A DNA stretch of 64,000 nucleotides from Lolium rigidum (lineage: Eukaryota > Streptophyta > Magnoliopsida > Poales > Poaceae), in the NCBI RefSeq assembly GCF_022539505.1, contig NC_061510.1, forward strand, positions 37,845,047 to 37,909,046. Direction: 5' to 3'. The position numbers and the translations under genes were made by a program. Under the pieces are notes generated by a model, which saw only the letters and a program-made list of their open reading frames with translations, was not told the DNA's origin and searched no databases. Positions 50,948 through 62,145 of this stretch are shown one piece after another. The stretch's first letter is position 1, and each line of letters starts with the position of its first letter.

Positions 50948-51942
50948 TTGGTATTTGACAACTATACTTCAACTCCTCGTCCTGCCGATGCTTTTCCCAC
51001 TTCATCTTACTCGAAGAAAGCGCTTGTCGATGATGAATTTGTTGAAGATTCTTCGAGTAAGGGTTCAACACAAGACTTGGGAGAACTTCGCCAACAGCTT
51101 CAGTCTATGAAGAAACAAGCACTTATAATAATGGAGCAATCTCGAAAATCATCGGAGAGGGAAAAGTTACGCTACGACAAGCTCAGGAAGCTATAGCTGC
51201 CAAAGAAACCGTTGTGGCTGAAGCTGCGCAGGCTGCCTCTCGAGAAAACACCATGCTTGAGTTGATGACTGAGGCAAGCTTGGAAATGGCGGGTATGTTC
51301 CTTAGACTGGTCTTTCTTTTTTCTTTGCCTATTTTCTGCCCCTAATTGGTATACTGTCGCCAAATAGGTCCCTTTTTAGATGCTGATGCCGAAAATCAAA
51401 GGGTTGACACAAGATCAAATTTCCTTATTAACCTGGGACTTGACCATGGTGTCCTTTTCTGGGCTACCCCGGAACGTACCCGACAAATTGTCAGATTCCA
51501 GGACCGCTCATGCCAAGTTCGGGAATTCCTTGAGTTTTGTTCCAAAACTTTATCCATGATTTTCAATGCTATGTTTCCTCGGAATGTTCAACCGAAGTCT
51601 CTTCCTGAGCTAATGGAGAAATTTAAGGACTCGCAAAAGATCCATGGTTTTGTAAGAGCTCAACTGGTAGCTGGCGCTAGGGTTACCCTTATTATGCTTC
51701 AGATCTACCACCCCAAACTTGACATGACCAAGGTGGTGGAAATTGTTCATGCTAAGCTGAGGCAACGGCGAAGAGGTGTCGATAAAATCAATGAAAGGGT
51801 TACCCCAGTAGCTGAAGAGATAATTGACGACCTTCTTCGGATGGATGCCGACTTTTTTGCAGATGGCCATTATGCCGATTTGCTAGGTGCCTCTGCCGAA
51901 GAGGATAGAGTAAATATTGACGACCTGTTGGGTCGCAACTGA
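50948..51942 (+). pseudogene. Antisense spliced ORF, module 2 (paralogue of module 1 C-terminus)
   Basis: Following an acceptor (ttatttccag) at 50947, an exon encodes FDNYTSTPRPADAFPTSS and a coiled coil (LRQQLQSMKKQA). It is shifted by one base near 51165 and continues to a donor at 51293. The last exon (51368-51942) begins GPFLDADAEN and ends DDLLGRN. The block TLSMIFNAMFPRNVQPKSL...KF aligns with GLSRLFPYFFPKKEEPTPF...HF of module 1, so the two C-terminal domains are homologous. Module 2 has no PF04195 N-terminal core of its own in this copy. Confidence 0.65.
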
Positions 51943-52142
51943 TTTTGTATAGCTTATGTTGTCCGACAAGAACTACAATTCGCTATATGTATGTTGTAAG
52001 TCAGATATATATATATATTTCTCTCTTCTAGCCCCCGAGTATTTCGGTGGCGATTTTCTTTATTGTGTATGTGAGGTTGAACCAAGGCAAATAAATTATA
52101 TTGAGTATACTATAGTTCTCGGTGGCGATTTTCTCGAAATTT
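51943..52142. mobile_element. Gag-antisense ORF junction where pol is missing
   Basis: Only about 200 bp separate the antisense ORF stop (51942) from the gag stop (52143). Autonomous Tat elements carry several kilobases of protease-RT-RNaseH-integrase here. A PPT-like tagcccccgag lies at 52029-52039. Confidence 0.8.
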
Positions 52143-54464
52143 TCATCGATTTTCGTCCGTAATTGCGGGAGGAGGTGGCAGGTGGATCTCACTCCTGGGC
52201 CCTTGGGGGTTTCGATTTGTTGCTTGAGCATTGGCTAGCCCTGCAACCCTCAACATTGCTTGAAAATTTCGACAGTCCTTCTGCAGATGTCCTAACTGCC
52301 TCTTCCCATTATTGTCGAGATAGAAATGCATCTGACATGGCCCGTTCATCATATCCTCGGGTGTTACAAAGGGTCTCTGAAACCTTGGTCCACTATTTTG
52401 CCTGTTATTCCGAGAATCATCTCTATTGTCGCCTCGCTGCTCGCTACTCCTTTGATAATCATCTCGACTATTTCCCCCAGTATTTCCTCGGAAACCAGCC
52501 GATATTTGGCCAGGAGCGTCATAACTCGAAAACTGCCGAGAAAATCGTCGTCTATTTTGGAAGTTTCGACTACGGTCCTCCTCTGGTGACCTATGTCGTT
52601 TATTGTGGACAGCATCTTCTCCATCCGCCCATCTGTTTGCTATCTCCATTAATGCTGACACTGTCCTTGGGTTTGTTCTCCCTAAGTCCTCGACAAAATC
52701 TCCTCGTCGGATTCCTGCCACGAACGCATCTATTGCTCTCTCGTCAGATATGTTTTCTGCCGAGTTTTTGATAATGTTCCACCTCTGGATGTATTTCCTC
52801 ATTGACTCATCATGCTTTTGTCGACATGATCTCAACTCTTCTAGTGATGCAGGTTTCTTGCAGGTGGATCGGAAATTCTTGACGAACACATCCTCAAAAC
52901 TATCTCAGCTATCAATGGAACCTGGAGGAAGCTTCTTGATCCAAGTCTTGCAGCTCCACTTAGATGTACTTGAATGCTTTGCATGGCTGTTGCTCTGGTT
53001 CCACCTATCAGTTTCACCGTCTCGAGGTAATCGACTAGCCAATCCTCGGGATCTTGCAGGCCATCGAATTTTTTGAAATTATCGGGTAACTTAAACCCTG
53101 AAGGAACTCGAGTTTTCCGGACCCTTCTTGTAAAGCACGGTAGCCCACACATATCCTCGTCATCTATCTCTGGGGAATGCCGATGTTCTCTTCTATTTTG
53201 TCGTGCTCTGTCCACCCGTGCTTGTGCTGCTTGTGTCTCTTGCTCCACTTGTTCTTTCGGGACCTGGTGCTGCTGCAGTGGGTCGTGGACTATTTTGCCT
53301 TGCTGATCCTTCGGGAGGTGTAGCTGCGAATGCTGCTCCCATGGATCCACACCCTGCCATGGCCATGTTATACAACGCTTCTCTTGGATCTCCGGGAGGT
53401 GGCCTGGACGCTAGGATGAAAGCTTGCGTTGCCATATACCCCGCTTCCGGTGTTTTGGGAATAATATTCCCCCTCGTGTCGATTGACATGAAAGACATGT
53501 CGAGGTTTTGAACCAAGTTTTCTCTCTCTGATTCAGGTATATTTTGCAGGCGAGATCTTGCTCTCCTTAGAGCTTCTCTATGACTATCTCCCGAAGTTCC
53601 TAAATGTCGGCTTAGCTCTGCCCTTCACCTGCTTGATGCGGAGGCTGCTTCCTGCCTCCTGTCCAACTCGATTTTCTGTTTCTCGAGCTCCCTCCTGATA
53701 CGTGCAAGCCTATATTGATACGCTTGTGACTCCTCAGGTGTTGCCGTAATGGTCATTGGTTCTGTACCATCAATAGCTCTTGCGACTCGATCCCATACTG
53801 CCTGCGGAAATCGCACCATCTCTCGTGTTCCTGGTCCGATATATTTTGTTCCCAAACCTCGCGCAAGATCTGCGGGATCGACATACGGATTTCCCGCATC
53901 GTCGAAAGCCTCTGACGCCGCCGGTTCTGGCCGGCTTGGTTCTCCAATTGCGTATATCTGATGATATTTTGAATTCTGAACTTTGTCGGGTTTGGTGACA
54001 CCATCATAGAGATTGGTGAAGACCTTTCCAACAGTGATGGATCTGTCGATGAAGTTGAAGCTGTCGATGTCGCTCGAGTCATCGCTTATATAGGAGTCCG
54101 CAGATGACTCAAAAGACATGTCGTTGAAGATCTTGGCGAGTTTTTCACTTGCCCTGGAGCTGATGAAGCGTGGCGATGAAATTTTCTCGTCGCTCGACTC
54201 GATTGATGATGCTGAACTTGAAAAATCGGGATCGACCGTCGATAATCCCGACGAGATCGGAATTTCGAGACGATACGCTCCTTCTTTCTCGACGCGGAAG
54301 TGGAACTTTCCAAACGTCACCTCCATGGGCTCCTCCAGATACGCATATGCATCCAAACGGGATGGCGGGTGAGGAACAAAATCAACTAGACCAGTTTCGA
54401 TCTGTTTACCTCTGTCCATTGCGTTGCTTCCAGTTGATGAAGTCGACGATCTTGAACGTGCCAT
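52143..54464 (-). pseudogene. Gag of the Tat element, with breaks
   Basis: ATG at 54464 starts MARSRSSTSSTGSNAMDRG. An acidic/Ser-rich N-terminal region (to about 53630) ends at a TGA (53625) in an otherwise continuing frame. The central linker (about 53620-53200) and the capsid-like domain follow (GFKLPDNFKKFDGLQDPEDW; later MRKYIQRWNIIKNSAENISD and AIDAFVAGIRRGDF), with frameshifts near 53280 and 52960. A Cys/His segment (CQMHFYLDN...HLQKDC, near 52260-52320) is a degenerate zinc knuckle. The tail is proline-rich. Gag packages retrotransposon RNA in particles. The breaks mean this copy cannot supply it. Confidence 0.85.
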
Positions 54465-54490
54465 CGAGATCAGCTCCTTGAGACCTCTAA

Positions 54491-54508
54491 TTCCCACAGA
54501 CGGTGCCA
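54491..54508 (-). other. Tat element primer-binding site
   Basis: On the minus strand TGGCACCGTCTGTGGGAA starts two bases after the 5' LTR end. This PBS type is common in grass Tat/RIRE2-like Gypsy elements. Confidence 0.88.
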
Positions 54509-54510
54509 AT

Positions 54511-54897
54511 TGACAAGGGATTAACTTATCAATGCCTACAGATTGTAGACTAGGGTTTTAGTCGGAAGTAGAGGGCAAGTAGATCTCGAAGGTTTCAGCC
54601 GAAAAGTACTCGACGACGTAAAAACTAGGGTTGCGTAGAACAATGAATCGATCCTTTCTTTGTCCCTCGACTCCCCCTTATATAGGAGGCGGAGCCGAGG
54701 GATTCGTAATACACAAGTTACAGAGTCCGGGAGGGTTTCCAACCCGTCCCGCAAGATTACAAGTAGTACTTTCTAATACAACTCTAGCTTTCCTTACTAA
54801 TAACTTGGGCTTCCGAATCTTCTTATTCTTCGAGTCATGGGCCTTTAGTGAACCCTGGGTACTATCTTCGGCAGGCCCATTGGGAATGCCTATGTCA
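54511..54897 (-). mobile_element. 5' LTR of non-autonomous Tat element
   Basis: A 387-bp LTR differing from 46227-46613 at six positions by my alignment, all transitions and no indels. That is about 1.6% divergence, so the insertion is young. Its outer flank is cccat. Confidence 0.95.
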
Positions 54898-55163
54898 CCC
54901 ATCATCTTAGGTTGGGATCGACTAGCCCTTTTTGAAGCCTCTCTCAACTACAAGTTGCGGGAAGTATATGTTAATGGGTCGCATGGGCAGATTGGTGTCC
55001 ATGAGCAAAACTGGATGGTTCCTCGGGCTTCCACCTTTCAAGGCGACCACGACAATACCCATCCGCCTGAAGATAAGAGGTGCCACCTATGCACCATCAG
55101 AGGCACTCGGAGGCTTCCAAAACACTTCGCAACCAACTACCAAGAGGAGCTTCTAATAGACAA
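54898..55163 (+). pseudogene. Unidentified coding-like fragment
   Basis: One frame stays open for about 90 codons (LGWDRLALFEASLNYKL..., ending near FATNYQEELLIDNDES) with protein-like composition including several Cys and His. I do not recognise the family. It lies between the Tat LTR and the palindrome and may be part of the element into which both inserted. Confidence 0.35.
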
Positions 55164-55165
55164 TG

Positions 55166-55937
55166 ATGAGTCCATTTTTAGCATGTTTTTGCATTACTAG
55201 TTTATCAAGATATCATCAAGTAGTGGTAAATTTTTTGTATTTCACCACGCTACCGCGCCCTTTTACGCTTGTCTACAAAGGATCTCAGAATAATAAGTCA
55301 ATAATGAAATATCAATGAAAACTATCATTTTATGGCATTTTGACGTGATAGAAATCATTTTTGCACTTAATAATGCACCTGGGCAAAAGGACAATGCAAG
55401 GACAACTTCTAGGAGCTTTAACGGGCATCGGTATGGGCAAGGCCCGCCCGTACCATCCGCACGTACCACCCTCTAGGAGCACCGCCTCGTAAAAAACTTT
55501 CACCTCCCGCAGATGGATCGGAGATCAGACACACACAACACCGCGAAATAGTTGTTTCGCGGAGATGTGTGTGTATGATCTCTCATCCGTCTGCGGGAGG
55601 TGAAAGTATTTAACGAGGCAGTGCTCCTAGAGGGAGGTACAGGCGGACGATACGGGTGAGCCCTGCCCGTACCGATGCCCGTTAAATCTCCTGGAAGCTA
55701 TCCTTGCATTGTCCTTTCGTCTAGGTGCATTATTAAGTGCAAAAATGATTTCTTTCACGTCAAAATGCCAGAAAATGATAGTTTTCATTGATATTTCACT
55801 ATTGACTTATTATTCTGAGATCTTGTGTAGACAAGCATAAAAGGGCATGGTAGCGCGGTGAAATACAAAAATCCTACCACTAATTGATGATATCTTGATA
55901 AAATAGTAATGCAAAACCATCCTAAAAATGCACTCAT
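55166..55937. repeat. 772-bp near-perfect palindrome
   Basis: Arms of about 380 nt pair around 55551/55552 with a 6-nt loop between CCGCGAAA (55541-55548) and TTTCGCGG (55555-55562). Arm identity is about 90% by eye. Outer ends read atgagtccattttta and, reversed, atgagtgcattttta. The right flank, read on the minus strand, resembles the PPT side of an Athila-like element (gctcggggacgagcaagatt, then aagctttt), and the ends approximate TGATGAGT...ACTCATCA. The palindrome may therefore be a whole LTR with extreme self-complementarity, or two head-to-head LTR pieces, or a foldback element. Confidence 0.85.
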
Positions 55938-57204
55938 TAACTTTCAAAAGCTTAGAATCTTGCTCGTCCCCGAGCAAGATAATAGCTTAATGGACAGAGT
56001 CATCTATGTTCATGAAGCGAGAGTAGTTAAAACACATGAGGCATTTTTCAAGAACGAAGGTTATAACATCGGATGCAAAACTAGAGCATGAATGACACCA
56101 TACTATTCTCAAATCAAATGACTTAAAGTCCTCCACACCTTTCAAGGTTTAATAAAAGACAAGAAGATTACTTTATATAAATATCATAAAATCATGAAGT
56201 TAGCTTTTCTTCATGGAGTTTACTAATAACTCTTTATTTTTGCAATTCTTCATTCTTTGCTTGTTTATTTATTTTCTTTTATCTTTTTCTTTCTTTTTTT
56301 CTATGTTTTTATTTTTCACACGAAGGAACCAATGATCATAAAATACTTTGTAAGTAACTTTCATATATCCTATCAAAACTTTCTGGTGTGGAGGACCATA
56401 AAATTATTATCATGATGCAAGTACAATTATACTCATCCTAATTCATACATATAATGCAACAAACATAATTCAATCATACTTCAGATAGGATAACGACTCA
56501 AGATTCATTGGATAAAAATAATTCACTTTCCGAGTGAAGCTAAACAAGTGCTAATGCAATCCTTATCGAGATTAGAACTAAAAGCTTGTTGGAAAGTAAA
56601 TATTCGAACTAAAGGGATATATTACAAGGCGTTATAGATCTCCCCAAGCTTGGAATCAAGCTAGGTGAGATAAAATAATCCTTGTGATTGTTTGATACTA
56701 TAGTTTGTCCTTTAATTAAGGGACTTCCCCTTCAAGCTTACAGATGTTTGTCTGCAGTGCAACGGTGAAAGTTTCGAGGTAGATGATGCATGCATAACGT
56801 TATTTAGCAAGCTTCTCTAGAAGGGTGATGTAGTTCTTGCTTACTTGCTGTTTCTTCTTCTGCGTATCAAGAAAACAAAGACAAATATCAAGGTTATCCT
56901 CCATCCCTTTGATGATATTTTCATCCATCTGGTCCAGGTAGTGTCGCAGAAGCCGCACGTGCTCCGCGAATCTCTTCAATTCTCTTGATGCGCTTATGTT
57001 ACTTATCCAGTGATTCTTGCATGTCCTGGTCCTTCATCTTCAACTTGTTGATGAGATACAACCCTTCATCCTCCTTGATGCTCATATAGAGTTCATCAGA
57101 ATTATCATCCTTACCTACAACCAGCCCGAAAGTTCTTTGACCTCCAATGATCTTCTCTTACATTTTGTTCGCAGAAAGCGGAGATAGACAATGAAAGTAT
57201 GAGT
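55938..57204 (-). mobile_element. Athila-like 3' interior, decayed
   Basis: Minus-strand noncoding DNA, T-rich on the plus strand (ttctttttttc runs at 56270-56310), with the hairpin word ttgctcgtccccgagcaag near 55960. Minus-strand reading at 56850-57180 gives a Lys/Glu-rich fragment (DELYMSIKEDEGLYLINKL, KDQDMQESLDK) interrupted by stops, like the coiled-coil region of Athila frames. Confidence 0.45.
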
Positions 57205-59294
57205 TGTCACCTAGAGGGGGGCGAATAATCGTTGTAAAAACAATTACATATTTGTCTTGGCTTGTAAGAATGTGGAATTAACCTAACGTTTATTTTAAAA
57301 CCACAAAACTTAAATAAGCTAGGCTAAACTAAGTGCAACAACAACAACAACTGGAGCTAAGAAACATAACACAAGATATATGTAACACAAGTGAGAATGA
57401 GATTGAAGTACTTCAAACACGATGTATATCATAAGGAAAGTAAAGTTGGGTATAGAGATAACCGAGGCACACGATACGAAGATGTATCTTCGTGTTTCCT
57501 CACATGAAGTGAGGTACATCACGTTGGAGAGATGCGGGCTACCACGAAGGTCTCCCAAACGCCACGAAGGCTCACCTTCTTCTCCAAGACAATACCATTA
57601 AGAACAAATGTCTTTCCCTTAAGGCTAGATTTTCGTCCACTTAGGAGATGGAAAGCTCCAAAGCCACTTCACAAGATCCACGAAGGAGAAGCTCGAGCCT
57701 CTTCACAATCTTCCACGAAGAGGTCGCCGGAGCACCAACCGCCAATCCAACTATGAGGTTACCCTCCAGGAGTAACAAGCTCACGTTCTATCACTCAAAA
57801 CTTTTGTAATGGAGAGCTCAACACTTATGCAAGGATGCAAAGAACACCAAGGGTGTTCAAATCATTCACAATCAAATCCCACCAAAGCAACAAATGCTTT
57901 GAAGTATCTAGAGAGGAAGAACAATGGAGGAAATCAACAAGTGACTCCAAGATCTAGATCCCAAGAGTTCCCGTCACTTAGAGGAGAAAATGATTGGTGG
58001 AGATTCTAGATCTAGATCTCCTCTTCAAAATTCCTCAAATAGCAAGCATCATAGTTAGCAATGGAGAGGAAGCAAGATTTTGAGGTTGAACAATGGAGTA
58101 TGAGAGAGACAGATTGAGAGAGCAAATGGAATGGTTGACCTTACCTCCTCAAGGAGGAAGAAGAGATTTTTATAGCCCGAGGGGGAAAAACTAGCCGTTT
58201 GGGAGAAATTATGTGACCCAAACATGCGGTAAAATTGGCGGCGCCAATCCTCCCACCGGACTGGACGGGCGTACAAACCCACACGTCGTAATCCTCGCCG
58301 GAATGGCTCCCAGTACACAAGATTGGACCGGTCTGAAACTGGCATGCCGCTTTCCTCGCTAGACTAAGGCGGAACCAATTTCCTTGCTGCCAGTATAGCC
58401 ATTCGGTATATACAGTAGAATTCCGGTGGCTGCAAACTAATTCCGACGGTGAGCCCGGCACCGCTGATTTGCACGCTGGTTTATAAAAAAAAAACTCAAA
58501 CTGTAGATTTCTTGAAAGAACTAAACTTTCACAAACTTTCTGAACTCTGATTAAGATTAAAACAATTTTGTTGGAAAGATAATGATAAATAGAACCCCAA
58601 CCTAAGAACAGGTAAAACCATCCAAACTATCCAACCTAATTTTACAAGTGAAACCTCTCCAATTCTTAAAAATATTAGGAATCATCACAAGATATTTTTA
58701 CATAATTTTAGAAGTTAAACCCCTCCAATCCAAGAACCGAAAAAACGTACAAACTCAAAAACACAATAGAATATGTATATGAATTATGTTTTTTGATGAA
58801 CTTGGGCTTGTTAAAAAGCAAGCAACAACCTCAACAACCTCACACAGTGAAACAACAAAAATAAGGGATAAAAGGTATACGAAGGATTGAGTTCACCAAG
58901 ACAATGTGATCAAGTTACGCAAAAAAAAATTCCCTCTTGATAGTCTGACTATCTATCCTAAATCCTGGTCTCCCAACAACCACCTTGAGACCGGTAGAAA
59001 GAAAACCTAGCAAGATCATGTCTTTGCTTTGCTCATCCCGCTTGATCTTGATGACAACGGTTCATGCTCCATTCAAGCCAGAATGCTTCATTTGATCATT
59101 GTTGATTATCCAAGACTCACAATTGCTCCCCATACATCACTATGGGATAGTTTCATTGAACCACATCTTCACATGTCCATTATCACCGAATGGACGAAAA
59201 GCTTTAAGAATAGGATCTTCTCGAGATGATCATGTTGAACTTGCCCTCAAAACCTTCATGACAATCACCAGTTGATGTCATCCTCTCATGTACT
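57205..59294 (-). mobile_element. LTR relic, minus orientation, split by BARE-type LTR
   Basis: It starts TGTCACCTAGAGGGG on the plus strand. On the minus strand CTATAAAAATCTC (about 58165-58177) is a plausible TATA box. The same family word occurs at 46080. It appears to resume after the solo LTR at 60991 and to reach about 61180. Confidence 0.5.
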
Positions 59295-60985
59295 TGTTGG
59301 AGATATGCCCAAGAGGCAATAATAAAGTGGTTATTACTATATCTTTGTGTTTACGATAAATGTTTGCATCTCATGCTATAATTGTATTAACCAGAAACAT
59401 TAGTACTTGTGTGTTATGTAAAGAGAAAAGAGTCCCTAGTAAGCCTCTTGTTAAACTAGCTTGTTGATTAATAGATGATCATGGTTTTCTGATCCTGGAC
59501 ATTGGATGTTGTTAATAACAAGTTTATGTCATTGGATGAATGATATAATGGACACATACCCATACCATAATAAGCGTAGCATAAGATCAAGTCATTAAGT
59601 TCATCTTGCTATAGGCTTTCGATACATAGTTACCTAGTCCTTCGACCATGAGATCATGTAAATCACTTATACCAGATGGGTACTTTGATTACATCAAACA
59701 CCACTGCGTAATTGGGTGGTTATAAATATGGGATCAAGAGTGGGATTTGTCCATCCTGATGACGGGTTGATATGCTCTGGGCCCTCTCGGTGGAATGTCG
59801 TCTAATTAGTTTGCAAGCATGTGACAAGGTCACAAGAGATGACATATCACGGTACGAGTAAAGAGTGCTTGTCGGTAACGAGGTTGAACTAGGTATGGAG
59901 ATACCGATGATCAAACCTCGGACAAGTAAAGTATCGCGCGACAAAGGGAATCGGTATTGTATGTTAATGGTTCAATCGATCACTGAGTTATCGCTGAATG
60001 TGTGGGAGTCATTATGGATCTCCAGGTCCCTTTATTGGTTATTGATCGGAGAGGAGTCTCGATCATGTCCGCATAGTTCACGAACCGTAGGGTGACACGC
60101 TTAAGGTTCGATGTTGTATAGTAGCTTTGGAATATGAGATGGTGACCGAATATTGTTCGGAGTCTCGGATGGGATCCAGGACATCACGAGGAGGTCTGGA
60201 ATGGTCCGGAGAATAAGATCCATATGAGGGAAGTTGATTTCTAGGGTTCGGAAAAGTTCGGGATTTTTCCGATGGAAGACCGGGAAGGTTCTAGAAGGTT
60301 CCGGGGGGTCCACCAGTGGGCCCACGACCCTAGCAGGGCTAACATGGGCCGAGGGGGTGCAGCCTATCCCTAATGGGCCAGGGGCACATGCCCCTCAAGG
60401 CCCAGTCCGCCAACCCCTAAGGTTTCCCCAAAAACCCTAAGGGGGGAAAAACTTGGGGGAAGAAACCCCCCCTCTTTGGCCACCGGCCCTAGATGGGTTT
60501 GGGGCGTGGGGGCACATCAAACCGACCCTTCCCCTATATAAAGAGGTGAGGGGGAAGGGGCGCACCACCCCATCAAACCCTAACCCGGGCCGCCCCCCTC
60601 TCTCCTCCACCACCATCCTGCACCGGCTTGGTGAAGTCATGCAGGCTTTCTTCTCCACCACCACCACCACATCGTCGTGCTGCTGAGATTCCGAGGAGAT
60701 CTACCTCACCTCCGCTGCCCGTTGGAACGGGGAAAGGAAGGACTTCATCAACACCGTACGTGCGACCGAGTACGGAAGTGCTGCCAGATTGCAGCACCGG
60801 AACGATCGTCTACATCAACCACGAGATCTGATCTCGTTTAGGCTTTGGATCTACGAGGGTTAGTATCTATTATTTCTCATTGTTTCGATCTTCATAGATT
60901 AGATCTTGGATTTTCCTAGATTGGATCTTGGATTTGTTCTTATTCGCTGTAGAATTTTTTTGTTTTCCATGTAATGAACCCATCA
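59295..60985 (+). mobile_element. BARE/WIS/Angela-type Copia solo LTR
   Basis: It starts TGTTGGAGATATGCCC with the following aagaggcaataataaa, the hallmark of this pooid Copia family, and ends CCATGTAATGAACCCATCA. Length 1691 bp is normal. TATATAAA at 60535-60542 is the promoter. Flanks are GTACT (59290-59294) and GTGCT (60986-60990), a 5-bp target duplication with one mismatch, and no PBS follows, so it is a solo LTR. Confidence 0.93.
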
Positions 60986-60990
60986 GTGCT

Positions 60991-61180
60991 ATATGAGATA
61001 TTTCTTTTGATGCAATCCCATGGAAAGATATCTAACCCACGTAAACAACAGAAACACACATATATAATGGGTTAGCTCATGAAACATAATTGAAAAAACT
61101 TACCATACCGCAAGATCACATGCTCTCATGTGGTACATTATTTATGCTTCAATCATGTGTTAACCATCTTTAATCCAATT
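60991..61180 (-). mobile_element. Continuation of the split LTR relic
   Basis: Sequence such as cttaccataccgcaagatca and ctctcatgtggtaca continues the relic interrupted at 59294. The junction with the pol fragment near 61180 is not sharp. Confidence 0.4.
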
Positions 61181-62145
61181 CTGGTGAGACTAAAGGTGCA
61201 TGGCTTCTGGCAAAGCAAAATATTGATGGGCGGCGCTAGCAGCATTAACATCTCGTACTATGAGACCTTCAAGAACATGAAGCTACTAGATTCCATCATG
61301 CACTCCAACACAACCACATTTGATAGCATAGTGTGAGGACGGAAGGCCTCACCGATCGGTCGAGTCACCAACGAGGTAGCTTTTGGCGCATATGCCAACT
61401 ACCGAAAGAAGGTGTGTGTGAGGTAGTTGACTATAAAAGTCCTTATCACTGCATAATCCGGCGACCAGCTTTCACCAAGTTCCAGGCACACCAATGTTAC
61501 ACATACAACAAGGTGAACATTTTGGGCCCCATGGGAGCGATCACCGTCGTCGACTACATTGACAAGGTCATCGAATGTGAACATTGCTGCGCTGAGGAAG
61601 CCAATGCGCTCGTCGCTGCGGAGGAACTCGAGAAGTTGTCGCTTAAACTCGACCCCGACGACTACAGCCTCCTCAAGCGACCCATCCGAGACACAGACTC
61701 AGGCGCAATCTTGAAGTCTTCCCAAGACACCAAGAATATTGACCTTGTCGAAGACCACTAGAGCAAGCAAGTTGTCATCGGGGCCAACGTGGATCTCACA
61801 TAGGAAAACATTCTCATCGAGTTCCTCCGTGGGAATCGTGACATATTTGCATGGAAACCCTCAAACATGTCCAATCTCCCGAGAGAACTCGCTGAGCACC
61901 ACCTAAAAGTTGACAAGGACGTGAACCCGGTCAAACATCCACTTTGATGTTTTCACGATGAACGAAGTCGGGCGATCAATGAAGGGATAACCTGGCTCCT
62001 ATTTCCCATGTTCATCATGGAATTTGTGCACCCAAATTTTATGGCAACCCCAATCTCAATGCTAAGAAAGAAGGTAACCCATCGCATTTGCGTAGACTAG
62101 ACCAACCTCAACAAGGCATGCCCCAAGGGCATCGTTCACTCTCTC
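61181..62145 (+). pseudogene. Gypsy (Tat-like) pol fragment
   Basis: Frames broken by stops encode the protease-to-RT region. KILMGGASSINISYYETF is a protease active-site region in which the catalytic Asp (usually LMDGGS) is lost. YHCIIRRPAFTKFQA and the long LDPDDYSLLKRP linker follow, then RT N-terminal pieces (EFLRGNRDIFAWKPSNM; RAINEGITWLLFPMFIMEF; TNLNKACPKG at about 62100-62130). The order is that of Tat-lineage Gypsy pol. It ends before the RT catalytic YVDD. Confidence 0.75.

Noticed and set aside
48058..51942. Host gene with introns
   Set aside because: It has good splice sites, but it lies wholly between the paired LTRs of the Tat element and matches the known antisense transposon-associated frame type.
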